A stretch of DNA of 64,000 nt, from positions 124,001-188,000 of the forward strand of contig NZ_BPQV01000002.1 of assembly GCF_022179465.1 (NCBI RefSeq). The letters run 5' to 3'. This DNA is from Methylobacterium organophilum (GTDB lineage Bacteria; Pseudomonadota; Alphaproteobacteria; Rhizobiales; Beijerinckiaceae). Numbering within the stretch: position 1 is the stretch's first letter; each line of letters starts with the position of its first letter. The notes under the pieces are model-generated. The model saw only the letters and a program-made list of their open reading frames with translations. It ran no database searches and had not been told where the DNA came from. This document shows, in pieces, positions 55,201 through 64,000 of this stretch. The position numbers and the translations under genes are program-made.

Positions 55201-55349
55201 ACCGGGGCGGGTTCTTCACGCGCTACGCGAACTTCCCCGAGGACTATTACGGTCCCCTGGAAGAGGAGCCGGCGCCGCGCGCTCAGGGCTTCCTAAGGCG
55301 CCCTCCGCCGAAGGGGAGGCCGGTTCGGTTCCAGGGCTGCCGCGATTGA
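52275..55349 (+). CDS. Two-domain glycosyltransferase (GT2 + GT4-like) with N-terminal repeats
   Basis: A 1024-residue cytoplasmic protein. Residues 25-340 contain repeats of the form DxxFYxxxYxDV...HFYxYGWKEGRxPSxxFNTxYY, seen at DESFYVSQYPDVAAS and DRDFYLRKYADVRDA. A GT2 domain begins at VVVIVPVYRGLDDTLATI (residue 336), with NERNLGFVGSVNRAI, LLNADTLVFGDW and RGYGEENDFCLRA. A second GT4-like domain starts near residue 610 (VLFTFSGSGGIATHVNHLAG), with VTIGAIGPHKGSD and a C-terminal donor region PSIWPETYCYSLSSSF. The protein probably adds two sugars in surface polysaccharide synthesis. It is a single gene, with a lower-GC gap upstream. Confidence 0.88.
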   Translation: MVKYFFRFGPRTWFQRPIDLDDNEVDESFYVSQYPDVAASSGQPREHFYRYGWKEGRNPSASFNTLYYARRHLPDGALTENPLLHYRRLGGRNSGLDTRPLDEIAWLALQRAVIAPHFDAVYYGLRYADMIGSMDALDHFLSVGGRKRLNPRPDFDTASYIAHHEHVERSGANPFYHAIAAGTLDAFGAQMARASGLPTGRSPASLDVKAGGVGLGLDRPLRREEILRQIAEAFDRDFYLRKYADVRDAQSDPLIHFHDFGWKERRDPSAFFNTRYYLDRYGDEIPAGTNPLHHYVAVGKALGYHPNPIGSVPWDRPVAPAPAAWRDAIPARGEDADVVVIVPVYRGLDDTLATIHAVLTHRQRAKFSLLVINDCSPEPELTDRLRALARDLLFIYVENERNLGFVGSVNRAIAMVPKADVILLNADTLVFGDWIDRMLAHAAADPRIATITPYSNNASICSYPNANEKNALKLECALAQIDAYAAACNPLRRTELPTGVGFCFYMRRSVIDAIGPLDPAFGRGYGEENDFCLRAIKAGYRNVLAEDIFVFHSGEVSFAEFREAEYIPGQEVLIGKHPDYARRVQAFIAADPGWEGRARLDLYRLARRLGPGAAVLFTFSGSGGIATHVNHLAGRLREAGASVLIVTVDGNAVSLNVFDPDQDLYVPAIESLRIEAGTALLETFLRWLDPAILHVHSFTHASWRATENLMRLLTRFGDRLYVTLHDFNAVCHRSNMVTREGRSRHGIDLEACALCVATDRDVADQVPPQIRMRAWEDFLSRTRANFAPSEDTRARFRRFFPNVAVAVRPHEEVFPAVAPFEGPPAKDGPLRIVTIGAIGPHKGSDLIYSLALDAKARDLPIAYSIVGYSAITRDMTALGVMETGEYRSEKECLEMVKMINPHFGFFPSIWPETYCYSLSSSFFLGLPPVAFDLGAQSERIRESQFGVVLPTTLMDEPQAINDALLALSVEDEWARNRGGFFTRYANFPEDYYGPLEEEPAPRAQGFLRRPPPKGRPVRFQGCRD

Positions 55350-55524
55350 CAGGCGGGGCCTTGCAGACTATCGGACCGCCACAGCGCGCGGCTTCCTCGA
55401 CGAAGTCCGCGCGTTTCGCGTTCGCGATTCGAGGCCCCGGGCCCCGCACGCGGATGACCTGAACAAGAAGACGGCCCAGGCCCCTCGCGGCGCCGGAGGC
55501 CGGCAGAGAACACGAGAGACAACG

Positions 55525-55905
55525 ATGTTCGCAGTCATCAAGACCGGCGGCAAGCAGTATCGCGTTGCCGCCAACGACGTCATCACCGTGGCCACCCTCG
55601 AGGGCGAGGCCGGCGCCGCCGTCACCTTCGGCGACGTGCTGCTGTTCGGCGACGGCGAGACCACCCAGGTCGGCACCCCGCTCCTTTCGGGCATCGGCGT
55701 CACCGGCGAGATCGTGCAGCACGGCCGCACGCGGAAGGTCATCGCCTTCAAGAAGCGCCGCCGCCAGAACTCGCGCCGCCGCCGCGGCCACCGCCAGGAC
55801 TTCACGCTCGTGCGCATCACCGAGATCAGCGCCGGCGGCAAGTCCTCCAAGGCCGAGCCGCGCAAGGCCAAGGCGCAGGCCGCCCCGGCCGCCGCTGCCG
55901 AGTAA
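55525..55905 (+). CDS. rplU: 50S ribosomal protein L21
   Basis: A 126-residue protein starting [18 protein letters not shown], with [28 protein letters not shown] near residue 75. The C-terminus is extended and rich in A and K. rpmA follows after 42 bases, the usual rplU-rpmA pair. Confidence 0.97.
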   Translation: MFAVIKTGGKQYRVAANDVITVATLEGEAGAAVTFGDVLLFGDGETTQVGTPLLSGIGVTGEIVQHGRTRKVIAFKKRRRQNSRRRRGHRQDFTLVRITEISAGGKSSKAEPRKAKAQAAPAAAAE

Positions 55906-55947
55906 TCGCGCCGGCCCCACGACAATCGAGCATTCGGGAGCAATCCA

Positions 55948-56214
55948 ATGGCACATAAAAAAGCAGGCGGCTCGTCGCGCAACGGCCGCGACTCGGAAGG
56001 CCGGCGCCTCGGCGTGAAGAAGTTCGGCTCCGAGGCCGTGATTCCGGGCAACATCATCGTGCGCCAGCGCGGCACGAAGTGGCATCCCGGCACCAATGTC
56101 GGCATGGGCAAGGACCACACCCTGTTCGCCCTGGTCGAGGGCCGGGTGCGTTTCGAGACCAAGCGCGGCCGCGAGTTCGTAGCGGTGGTACCGCTGCAGC
56201 AGGCGGCAGAGTAA
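55948..56214 (+). CDS. rpmA: 50S ribosomal protein L27
   Basis: An 88-residue protein with [27 protein letters not shown] at the start, then [25 protein letters not shown]. It is complete and of ordinary length. The N-terminus reaches the peptidyl-transferase centre. Confidence 0.97.
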   Translation: MAHKKAGGSSRNGRDSEGRRLGVKKFGSEAVIPGNIIVRQRGTKWHPGTNVGMGKDHTLFALVEGRVRFETKRGREFVAVVPLQQAAE

Positions 56215-56389
56215 CGGCGGGCGCCTTCAGACGGCGAAGCGAAGCGTCCCGCCGGTGTCCCACACCGAACCGGCGGATCGACGTGCGCGGCTTGAGCCGT
56301 CCAGAGCGATCGGAACTCGGGGGAGGATGGGGCACCATCCTCCCCTTCGTCGTCTCCGGCGGCGGTCACGCCGCTTCGAGGAGCACGCG

Positions 56390-56980
56390 ATGTTTCCCGA
56401 TCTGACCCGCGACGACGTCTTCCGCATCGAGACCGCGCGCCTCTGGCTGCGCTGGCCGGTGGCCCGGGACGCGCAGACCGTAGCCCGCCTCGCGGGCGAG
56501 CCGGCGATCGCCCGGATGACGGCGCGGATCCCGTCGCCCCTGTCCCTGCACGAGGCCGAGGCCTTCGTGATCCGGGCGCGAGCCTGCAACGCGGCCGGGG
56601 AGGGGCTCGTCATGGCAATCAGCCGCCGCGCCGCGCCCGCGGGTCTGATCGGCATCGTCTCCATCGAGCCGCGGCCGGAGGATCCCGCCCCGCATCTCGG
56701 CTACTGGCTCGGGCAGCCCTATTGGGGCGAGGGGCTGATGACGGAGGCCGCGACCGCCCTGGCCGAGGCCTATTTCGCCTATGCCGGGGGCGGGACGCTC
56801 GCCTCCGCCGCCATGGCCGACAACCCGGCCTCCCGACGCGTGCTCGAGAAATGCGGCTTCGCGCCCACGGGGCAGGACGTGCATTTCAGCCTGTCCCGCG
56901 GCAGGGCCGTGGCGAGCGACACCTTCCGGCTCGACCGGGCGGGGTGGCTGGCGGGCCGCGAAACGGGAGACCGCCTGTGA
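56390..56980 (+). CDS. GNAT-family N-acetyltransferase (RimJ-like)
   Basis: A 196-residue acetyltransferase. It has [17 protein letters not shown] at the N-terminus and the acetyl-CoA block [19 protein letters not shown], with [15 protein letters not shown] as the C-terminal motif. This is the RimJ/RimL-like branch, whose targets are often ribosomal proteins; its substrate is not known here. It sits between rpmA and obgE, as in many Rhizobiales. The stop overlaps the next gene by four bases. Confidence 0.9.
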   Translation: MFPDLTRDDVFRIETARLWLRWPVARDAQTVARLAGEPAIARMTARIPSPLSLHEAEAFVIRARACNAAGEGLVMAISRRAAPAGLIGIVSIEPRPEDPAPHLGYWLGQPYWGEGLMTEAATALAEAYFAYAGGGTLASAAMADNPASRRVLEKCGFAPTGQDVHFSLSRGRAVASDTFRLDRAGWLAGRETGDRL

Positions 56981-57444
56981 GGACCCGATGGCTGGCCGGC
57001 CTCGGCGCGGCCGCCACCGCCCTCGGGCTGGCGGCCTTCATCGCCGGTCTCCGGCCGGAGGCGCCCGTGCCGCCGCCCGAGGCGGAGGCCCTGCCGCCGC
57101 CGAAGCCGTCGGGGGAACGCCGGCTCTACTGCGAGTTCTATAACTTCGTGGGCCGCAGCCCGAAGGTCGGGTTCTACTTCGCCGCCCCGGATCCCGAGGC
57201 GACGGACTATGCCCAGATCTTCCAGCGGGAGGCCGACGGGGCGCAGACGATTTTCGACACGCGGCCGATCTGGACCTACCAACGCTCCGAGGAGACGCCG
57301 ACCCTGCGCTCCCCGGACGGGGCGATCCAGATCAACCTCTACGGGGATGCCCGCACCCGGGCCGGCGGCGACTGGTTCGAGGCCGGCCTGCGCAGCGTCC
57401 AGTACCTGAACCTCGACGGCCAGTGCCGTCGCACCCATGTCTGA
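56977..57444 (+). CDS. Membrane-anchored periplasmic protein of unknown function
   Basis: A 155-residue protein with one N-terminal hydrophobic segment (AGLGAAATALGLAAFIAGL), a proline-rich linker and a small domain with YCEFYNFVGRSPKVGFYFA and AQTIFDTRPIWTYQRSEE. It has two cysteines, YCEF and QCRR, that may form a disulfide. The GTG start overlaps the GNAT stop (GTGA). No function is assigned. Confidence 0.7.
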   Translation: MRTRWLAGLGAAATALGLAAFIAGLRPEAPVPPPEAEALPPPKPSGERRLYCEFYNFVGRSPKVGFYFAAPDPEATDYAQIFQREADGAQTIFDTRPIWTYQRSEETPTLRSPDGAIQINLYGDARTRAGGDWFEAGLRSVQYLNLDGQCRRTHV

Positions 57445-58521
<1,077 letters not shown>

Positions 58522-58576
58522 GTGACGCAAGCCCGGCGGCGCGCTAGATTTCGCGGCGCCGATGGAGGGCCGCAGG

Positions 58577-58888
58577 ATGGAGACGCTGATCGTCGAGGAC
58601 GACGAGGCCTACGCCCTGGCCCGCGCGCTCGCGGAGCGCCGCGGCACCAGCATCGACGAGGCCGTCGTGGCCTCCCTCCGGCAGGCCCTCGACGCGGCCC
58701 CGCGCCCGGAGCCGATGCCCGCGAAGACGGCAGCGCTGAGCGTCCCGCCCCTCGAGGCGCTGACGCCGGAGCAGCGGGCGAGCTACGAGCGGTTCATGGC
58801 GCTCGCGCGGGAAGGCGCGGCGCAGAAGCTGCCCGGCGCCACTTCGAGTCACGACGAGCTTTACGACGAATTTGGCCTGCCCCGCTGA
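58577..58888 (+). CDS. vapB: Probable VapB-type antitoxin
   Basis: A 103-residue protein. The N-terminus (METLIVEDDEAYALARALAERRGTSIDEAVVASLRQAL, described in parts) resembles Rv0623-type VapB, with a small ribbon-helix-helix-like DNA-binding part. The C-terminal part (from about residue 60) would bind the toxin. The start ATG 58577 has GGAGG 10 bases upstream; ATG 58562 is possible. The VapC gene begins 8 bases after the stop. It is somewhat longer than typical VapB. Confidence 0.75.
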   Translation: METLIVEDDEAYALARALAERRGTSIDEAVVASLRQALDAAPRPEPMPAKTAALSVPPLEALTPEQRASYERFMALAREGAAQKLPGATSSHDELYDEFGLPR

Positions 58889-58896
58889 CGGACGCG

Positions 58897-59307
58897 ATGG
58901 TCGCGCTCGACACCTCCGCGATCGTCGCGGTGCTTCTCGGCGAAGCGGAAGCTCCGGCCTTCGCCCGAGCCATTGCCGCAAGCGGCGCCGTCGTCGGAGC
59001 GCCGACGCTGGTCGAGACGCGTCTCGTCCTGGAAGGACGGCTTCCGGGAACGGCGCAGATGCGCCTGGGAGCCTTTCTCGCGGATCCCGCTATCACTATC
59101 GCCGCCTTCGATGCCGGGATGTTCGCGATCGCCTCCGAGGCCTTCGCCCGCTTCGGGAAGGGGCGGGGGCATCCCGCCCAGCTGAATTTCGGCGATTGCC
59201 TCGCCTATGCGGTGGCCCGCGCCCATGCGTTGCCGCTGCTGTTCAAGGGCGGCGACTTCGTTCAAACGGACGTGGAAGCCGCCCTGTTGCCGGACCGCCC
59301 CGCCTGA
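58897..59307 (+). CDS. vapC: PIN-domain ribonuclease toxin, VapC family
   Basis: A 136-residue PIN domain protein. Acidic residues of the active site are visible: [11 protein letters not shown] (Asp5), TLVETRLVL (Glu), [12 protein letters not shown] (Asp) and [10 protein letters not shown] (Asp). VapC toxins cut tRNA or rRNA. It follows the probable antitoxin by 8 bases and precedes proB by 4, so the module is inside the obgE-proB region. Confidence 0.88.
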   Translation: MVALDTSAIVAVLLGEAEAPAFARAIAASGAVVGAPTLVETRLVLEGRLPGTAQMRLGAFLADPAITIAAFDAGMFAIASEAFARFGKGRGHPAQLNFGDCLAYAVARAHALPLLFKGGDFVQTDVEAALLPDRPA

Positions 59308-59311
59308 CGCC

Positions 59312-60433
59312 ATGACGCCCGTCCTCGAAGATTTCCGCCGCGTCGTCATCAAGGTCGGCTCGGCCCTGCTGGTGGACCGCAACCGCGGCCGGCTGCGCCA
59401 TGCCTGGCTCGCCGCCCTCGCCGAAGACATCGCCGAGCTGCATGCCCGCGGCGTCGACGTGGTGGTGGTCTCCTCCGGCTCCGTCGCCCTCGGGCGCACG
59501 GTGCTCGGCCTGCCCCCGGGCGCCATGCGGCTGGAAGAGAGCCAGGCCTCCGCCGCCGTGGGGCAGATCGCGCTGGCCCGGTTCTGGAGCGAGGCGCTGG
59601 GCCATCACGGCATCGTCGCCGGGCAGATCCTGGTGACGCCGCGGGACACCGAGGAGCGGCGCCGCTACCTCAACGCCCGGGCGACCGTCCAGAAGCTCCT
59701 CGACATGCGGGCCGTGCCCGTCGTCAACGAGAACGACACGGTCGCCACCGTCGAGATCCGCTACGGCGACAACGACCGCCTCGCCGCGCGCGTCGCCACC
59801 ATGATCGGCGCCGACGTGCTGGTGCTGTTCTCCGACATCGACGGCCTCTATACGGCGCCGCCCCACAGCGACCCGGAGGCCCGCCACCTGCCGGTGATCG
59901 AGCGGGTGACGGAGGAGATCGAGGCCATGGCCGGCGGCCCGGCCTCTGAGCTGTCCCGGGGCGGCATGCGCACCAAGGTGGAGGCGGGCAAGATCGCGGT
60001 CTCGGGCGGCACGCACATGATCATCGCCGACGGGCGCGGCAAGAATCCCCTGCGGGCCATCCGCGAGGGGGCGCGCTGCACCTGGTTCCTGTCGGGCTCG
60101 AACCCCACCGCCGCCCGCAAGACCTGGATCGCCGGGTCCCTCGAATCCCACGGCGTGCTCGTCATCGACGAGGGCGCGGTGCGGGCGCTCCAGGGCGGGG
60201 CGAGCCTGCTGCCGGTGGGCGTGAAGGCGCTGGAGGGCAGCTTCGGCAAGGGTGACGCCGTGCTGATCCGGGACGAGCGCGGCCGCATCCTCGGCAAGGG
60301 CCTCGTCGCCTATGACAGCGCCGAGGCCGCCCGTATCCTCGGGAAGCCGAGCCGCGAGATCGCCGATCTGCTCGGCTATCCCGGCCGCACGGAGATGATC
60401 CATCGCGACGATCTGGCGATCGCGGGCGAGTAA
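59312..60433 (+). CDS. proB: Glutamate 5-kinase
   Basis: It carries out the first step of proline synthesis, glutamate to glutamyl-5-phosphate. The 373-residue protein has [32 protein letters not shown] and [12 protein letters not shown] in the kinase domain, [13 protein letters not shown] near the end of that domain, and a C-terminal PUA domain starting [13 protein letters not shown]. proA follows after 116 bases. Confidence 0.96.
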   Translation: MTPVLEDFRRVVIKVGSALLVDRNRGRLRHAWLAALAEDIAELHARGVDVVVVSSGSVALGRTVLGLPPGAMRLEESQASAAVGQIALARFWSEALGHHGIVAGQILVTPRDTEERRRYLNARATVQKLLDMRAVPVVNENDTVATVEIRYGDNDRLAARVATMIGADVLVLFSDIDGLYTAPPHSDPEARHLPVIERVTEEIEAMAGGPASELSRGGMRTKVEAGKIAVSGGTHMIIADGRGKNPLRAIREGARCTWFLSGSNPTAARKTWIAGSLESHGVLVIDEGAVRALQGGASLLPVGVKALEGSFGKGDAVLIRDERGRILGKGLVAYDSAEAARILGKPSREIADLLGYPGRTEMIHRDDLAIAGE

Positions 60434-60549
60434 ACCGACCTGAGCCTGACAGCTTTTCCACGGCCTCGCTTGTCGCTGCCTTGCCGGTCATGCGATGAGG
60501 GCCGTGAATACCGGTCGTTAGCCGGTTTCCTGATGACGGGGTCGATACC

Positions 60550-61851
60550 GTGCCTGTTCTCAACCTGAGGTCCGATCTCGCCGATCCCGACGACCTGCAG
60601 TCGCTGATGCTCGGCATCGGTCGCCGCGCCCGCGCCGCCGCGCGGCAGATGGCGCTGGCCTCGGCCCAGACCAAGGACATTGCCCTGCGCACCATTGCCG
60701 AGCGCATCCGGCACAATGCGGCGGCGATCCTGCGCGAGAATGCCCGCGACGTCTCCGCCGCGCAGGCCGCCGGCCAGACCAAGGCGCTGATCGACCGCCT
60801 GACCCTGAGCGAGGCCCGGCTCGACGGCATCGCCGCCGCCGTGGAGAAGGTCGGCGCGCTGCCCGATCCCGTCGGGCGCCAGCTCGCGGCTTTCGAGCGG
60901 CCGAACGGTCTCCTGATCGAGCGCATCGCCGTGCCGCTGGGCGTCGTCGGCGTCATCTTCGAGAGCCGGCCCAACGTCACCGCGGATGCGGGCGCCCTCT
61001 GCCTCAAGGCGGGCAATGCCGCGATCCTGCGGGCGGGCTCGGATTCGCACCGCACCGCCACCGCCATCGCCGCCGCCATGAGCGAGGGGCTCGCCGCCTC
61101 GGGCCTGCCGGCGGACGCGATCCAGCTCGTCCCCACCCGCGACCGGGCGGCGGTGGGCGCCATGCTCGCCGGGCTCGATGGCGGCATCGACGTGATCGTG
61201 CCCCGCGGCGGCCGCAGCCTGGTCGAGCGGGTGCAGGCCGAGGCCCGCGTGCCGGTCTTCGCCCATCTCGACGGCATCTGCCACGTCTATGTCGCGGCCG
61301 GGGCCGATCTCGACATGGCCCGCACCGTTCTCCTCAACAGCAAGATGCGCCGCACCGGCATCTGCGGCGCGGCCGAGACGCTGCTCGTCGACAGGGCCGT
61401 CGCCGACACGCATCTGACGCCGCTCGTGACCCTACTGCTCGATGCCGGCTGCGCCGTGCGCGGCGATGCCGCCGTGCAGGCGGTCGATCCCCGGGTGACC
61501 CCCGCGGATGAGGCCGATTGGCGCACGGAATATCTCGACGCGATCATCTCGGCGAAGGTGGTGGACGGCCTGGACGCGGCCATCGACCATATCGAGACCT
61601 ACGGCTCGCACCACACCGACGCGATCCTCACGGAGGATGCCGAGCTCGCCACGCGCTTCCTCAACGAGGTCGACTCGGCAATCGTCGTGCACAACGCCTC
61701 GACGCAGTTCGCCGATGGCGGCGAGTTCGGCTTCGGTGCCGAGATCGGCATCGCCACCGGCCGCATGCATGCCCGCGGCCCGGTGGGCGTGGAGCAGCTC
61801 ACCACCTTCAAGTACCGCGTCCACGGCACCGGGCAGACCCGGCCGGTCTGA
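60550..61851 (+). CDS. proA: Glutamate-5-semialdehyde dehydrogenase (gamma-glutamyl phosphate reductase)
   Basis: A 433-residue NADPH-dependent enzyme of proline synthesis. It shows [41 protein letters not shown], and the catalytic cysteine in [15 protein letters not shown], with [23 protein letters not shown] near the C-terminus. The start is GTG 60550, without a strong ribosome-binding site. Confidence 0.96.
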   Translation: MPVLNLRSDLADPDDLQSLMLGIGRRARAAARQMALASAQTKDIALRTIAERIRHNAAAILRENARDVSAAQAAGQTKALIDRLTLSEARLDGIAAAVEKVGALPDPVGRQLAAFERPNGLLIERIAVPLGVVGVIFESRPNVTADAGALCLKAGNAAILRAGSDSHRTATAIAAAMSEGLAASGLPADAIQLVPTRDRAAVGAMLAGLDGGIDVIVPRGGRSLVERVQAEARVPVFAHLDGICHVYVAAGADLDMARTVLLNSKMRRTGICGAAETLLVDRAVADTHLTPLVTLLLDAGCAVRGDAAVQAVDPRVTPADEADWRTEYLDAIISAKVVDGLDAAIDHIETYGSHHTDAILTEDAELATRFLNEVDSAIVVHNASTQFADGGEFGFGAEIGIATGRMHARGPVGVEQLTTFKYRVHGTGQTRPV

Positions 61852-61866
61852 GTTCCGCCTCGCGCG

Positions 61867-62463
61867 ATGGGGCCGATCGGCCTGCCGCCCTCCGCGCCGG
61901 GCCAGCGGATCGGGCTCTATGGCGGCTCCTTCAACCCGGCCCATGCCGGGCACCTGCATGTGAGTCGCATGGCCCTGCGGCGGCTCGGGCTCGACCGGGT
62001 CTGGTGGCTCGTCAGCCCGGGCAACCCGTTGAAGGACCGCAGGGCGCTCGCCGGGCTCGACGAGCGGATCGCGCAGGCCGAGGGGATCGCCCGCGATCCC
62101 GCGATCGCGGTGACGGGCTTCGAGGCGGGAATCGGCTCGCATTTTACCGTCGAGACGCTGGAATGGCTGAAAGCCCGGCGGCCGGGGGTGAAGTTCGTCT
62201 GGATCATGGGCGCGGATTCGCTCGTCAGCTTCCATCGCTGGCGGCGCTTCCGGGCCATCGCCCGGCTGATGCCCATCGCCGTGATCGACCGCCCCGGCTC
62301 GACCCTGCGGGCGGTGGCCGCCAGGGGCGCGCTCAGCCTCGCGCCCTATCGCCGCCCCGAGAGCGACGCCGCAATCCTGGCCGACCTGCCGCCCCCGGCC
62401 TGGGTCTTCCTGCACGGACCGCGCTCGTCCCTCTCCTCCACGGCGCTCCGCGCCGAGGCATGA
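61867..62463 (+). CDS. nadD: Nicotinate-nucleotide adenylyltransferase
   Basis: A 198-residue enzyme that makes nicotinate adenine dinucleotide. The nucleotidyltransferase motif GLYGGSFNPAHAGHLHVS is at residues 16-33 and the C-terminal SSTALRAE (ISSTxIR-like) at the end. FVWIMGADSLVSFHRWRRF is the other family block. It is in the common proB-proA-nadD-rsfS group. Confidence 0.95.
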   Translation: MGPIGLPPSAPGQRIGLYGGSFNPAHAGHLHVSRMALRRLGLDRVWWLVSPGNPLKDRRALAGLDERIAQAEGIARDPAIAVTGFEAGIGSHFTVETLEWLKARRPGVKFVWIMGADSLVSFHRWRRFRAIARLMPIAVIDRPGSTLRAVAARGALSLAPYRRPESDAAILADLPPPAWVFLHGPRSSLSSTALRAEA

Positions 62464-62495
62464 GACTGGGGTAATCCTTCCGTGTTGCGGGCACG

Positions 62496-62981
62496 ATGTT
62501 GAAATCGCGCGCAAAAGGATACAAGTTTGATTCCCGGCCGGAGAAGTCTTCGGCTGTTCGACCCACTTTTTTGGGAATTGGACCCCTGAGCGAGCAAGCT
62601 GTGCAAGGAGCCGTCGCCTCCGAGAGCCCCGATGCGACCTCCGCCGCCTTGAAGGCACTGGCGCTCGGTTGCCTCGACGAGATGAAGGCCGAGGAAACCA
62701 TCGAGATCGATCTCACGGGCAAGACCTCGCTCGCCGACACGATGATCATCGCCTCCGGTCGCTCGCAGCGCCATGTCGGCGCCATCGCGGACAAGATCGT
62801 CCAGGACATGAAGGCCAACGGCTTCGGCACCGCCCGGGTCGAGGGGCTGCCGGCCTGCGACTGGGTGCTGATCGATGCCGGCGACGTGCTGGTCCACATC
62901 TTCCGGCCCGAGGTGCGCGGCTTCTACAACCTCGAGAAGATCTGGGGCGCTGACCGTCCCGAGGCGCGCCTGGTCGGCTGA
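62496..62981 (+). CDS. rsfS: Ribosome silencing factor RsfS
   Basis: A 161-residue frame whose domain begins near ALALGCLDEMKAEETIEIDL and contains SLADTMIIASGRSQRHVGAIADKI, VEGLPACDWVLIDAGDVLVHIFRPEVRGFYNLE. It binds L14 and prevents subunit joining. The first 45 residues are unlike the family, so the true start may be inside (for example a non-ATG codon near 62590). It is convergent with the epimerase gene. Confidence 0.9.
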   Translation: MLKSRAKGYKFDSRPEKSSAVRPTFLGIGPLSEQAVQGAVASESPDATSAALKALALGCLDEMKAEETIEIDLTGKTSLADTMIIASGRSQRHVGAIADKIVQDMKANGFGTARVEGLPACDWVLIDAGDVLVHIFRPEVRGFYNLEKIWGADRPEARLVG

Positions 62982-62991
62982 TCCCCGCGCG

Positions 62992-64000
62992 TCACGCGGC
63001 CGAGAAGCTGTAGCGCGTCGACGACGCGTAGTGCTCGTCCGGCCGCAGCACGGCGGAGGGGAAGGACGGCTGATTCGGCGCGTCCGGAAATCCCTGCGTC
63101 TCGAAGCAGACCCCGTCGCCGGAGCGGTAGATGCGTCCGCTCGGGCCGATGAGCGTGCCGTCGAGATTGTTGCCCGTATAGAGCTGCAGGGCCGGAAGGG
63201 TCGTGGCGATGTCGAGCCGGCGCCCGCTGCCGGGCTCGAACACGCTCGCCGCCGGGCGCAGGCCGCCCCCGTCGCCGCGCAGCACGAAGCAATGGTCGTA
63301 GCCCTTGGCGATCACCAGCTGCGGGTCGCCGTCGCGCAGGCGTGCGCCGAGCGGCGTCGCCGTGCGGAAATCGAAGGGCGTGCCCGCCACGGGCTGGATC
63401 GCCCCGGTCGGAATCTGGGTGGCGTCGGTCGGCAGGAAACCGTCCGCCTCGATCCGCACGACATGGCCGAACACGTCGGCGCTGCCTTCGCCCGCGAGGT
63501 TGAAGTAGCTGTGGTTGGTCAGGTTCAGCACCGTCGGCCGGTCGGTCCAGGCGGTGTAGTCGATCCGCAGCGTCCCGTCCTCGGGCAGGCTGTAGGTGAC
63601 GGTGACGTCCAGATTGCCCGGGAATCCCTCCTCGCCGTCGCGGCTGCGCCGGTGCAGGACGAGGCGGGTCGCCTCCGCCTTCTGGACGCTCCAGAGCCGC
63701 TTGTCGAAGCCGTTCGGGCCGCCATGCAGGGTGTTGGGCGGCGTGTTGACCGGCAGGGCGTAGGTCGCGCCGTCGAGGCTGAAGCGGCCCCCGGCGATCC
63801 GGTTGGCGAAGCGGCCGGTCAGCGCGCCGAAATGCGGGCTCTTGCCGAGATAGTCCTCGACCGAGTCGAGCCCCAGCACGACATTGGCGAGATGGCCCGC
63901 CCGGTCGGGCGTCTCGATCCGGGTGACGATGCCGCCGAGATCGAGCACCTGCACCCGAAGGGGACCGCGCTCCAGCGTATAGGCCGTGACGGTGTCGCCG
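62992..64000 (-). CDS. galM: Aldose 1-epimerase (mutarotase), 5' end outside the window
   Basis: A sugar mutarotase of at least 336 residues. It has GALTGRFANRIAGGRFSLDG, YALPVNTPPNTLHGGPNGFDKRLW with the catalytic His, TNHSYFNLAG with the second His, and YDHCFVLRGDGG. The frame stays open to the right edge (GDTVTAYTLERGPLRVQVLDL), which matches the usual N-terminal strand, so the gene continues outside. GTG 63954 would be a false start. Galactose or glucose anomers are the usual substrates. Confidence 0.93.
   Translation of the reverse strand, partial: GDTVTAYTLERGPLRVQVLDLGGIVTRIETPDRAGHLANVVLGLDSVEDYLGKSPHFGALTGRFANRIAGGRFSLDGATYALPVNTPPNTLHGGPNGFDKRLWSVQKAEATRLVLHRRSRDGEEGFPGNLDVTVTYSLPEDGTLRIDYTAWTDRPTVLNLTNHSYFNLAGEGSADVFGHVVRIEADGFLPTDATQIPTGAIQPVAGTPFDFRTATPLGARLRDGDPQLVIAKGYDHCFVLRGDGGGLRPAASVFEPGSGRRLDIATTLPALQLYTGNNLDGTLIGPSGRIYRSGDGVCFETQGFPDAPNQPSFPSAVLRPDEHYASSTRYSFSAA

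Overview
This is a gene-dense, very GC-rich chromosomal window from an alphaproteobacterium, most likely a Methylobacterium/Methylorubrum-type methylotroph. The evidence is the gene content: an ExaF/PedH-type lanthanide alcohol dehydrogenase with a PedF-type cytochrome and XoxJ-like binding protein, a three-gene proton-translocating transhydrogenase next to an alphaproteobacterial aa3-oxidase subunit IV, a TIGR02300-type zinc-ribbon acidic protein next to aroA-cmk, and a GTTC-N7-GTTC (alphaproteobacterial type) LexA box. The genus is an inference.

Layout. 1-2.9 kb: tRNA-Ala(GGC), a zinc-ribbon acidic protein, aroA, cmk. 2.9-17.2 kb: a PQQ alcohol-oxidation island. On the minus strand lie a LuxR-type response regulator, exaF, a XoxJ-like binding protein and a PedF-type cytochrome c. 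Divergent from them is a translationally coupled series: a periplasmic binding protein and a beta-propeller of the quinoprotein-associated families, a NosR-like flavo-polyferredoxin and the flavin transferase ApbE. A GGDEF-EAL protein, a FIST sensor and a NahK/ErcS-type hybrid kinase follow. 17.2-26.0 kb: formamidase-like protein, ABC exporter pair, SGNH esterase, RNA 2',3'-cyclic phosphodiesterase, HtpG, GluQ. 26.0-29.15 kb: a lower-GC accessory island bounded by two decayed IS5-type transposases, with a LexA box and two secreted proteins of unknown function. 29.2-33.6 kb: M23 peptidase, CoA-binding protein, thioesterase, rplM-rpsI. 33.6-42.6 kb: a second, divergent PQQ dehydrogenase, recJ, the pnt operon, an aa3 subunit IV-like protein and an ABC1/AarF kinase. 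42.7-51.6 kb: two cell-wall proteins (DUF882/M15-like and L,D-transpeptidase), a sigma-54 activator, oligoendopeptidase F and a zinc-type CDF exporter. 52.3-55.3 kb: a double-domain glycosyltransferase behind a lower-GC gap. 55.5-63 kb: rplU-rpmA-GNAT-hypothetical-obgE-(VapBC)-proB-proA-nadD-rsfS. An aldose 1-epimerase runs off the right edge.

How it works together. The most interesting unit is the exa island. ExaF carries both aspartates (Asp328, Asp330) that mark lanthanide-dependent enzymes and should pass electrons to the PedF-type cytochrome. A 14-bp core (CCCGGCGGGGAACC) preceded by CCAA and three variable bases lies about 105-110 bp upstream of both exaF and the divergent binding-protein gene, in the same orientation relative to each. 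This suggests one regulator controls both units; the orphan response regulator and the FIST/kinase pair at the two ends of the island are the natural candidates. The NosR-like protein has a covalent-FMN type motif and is coupled to apbE, so the island appears to encode a membrane redox module not normally part of the description of PQQ ethanol oxidation.
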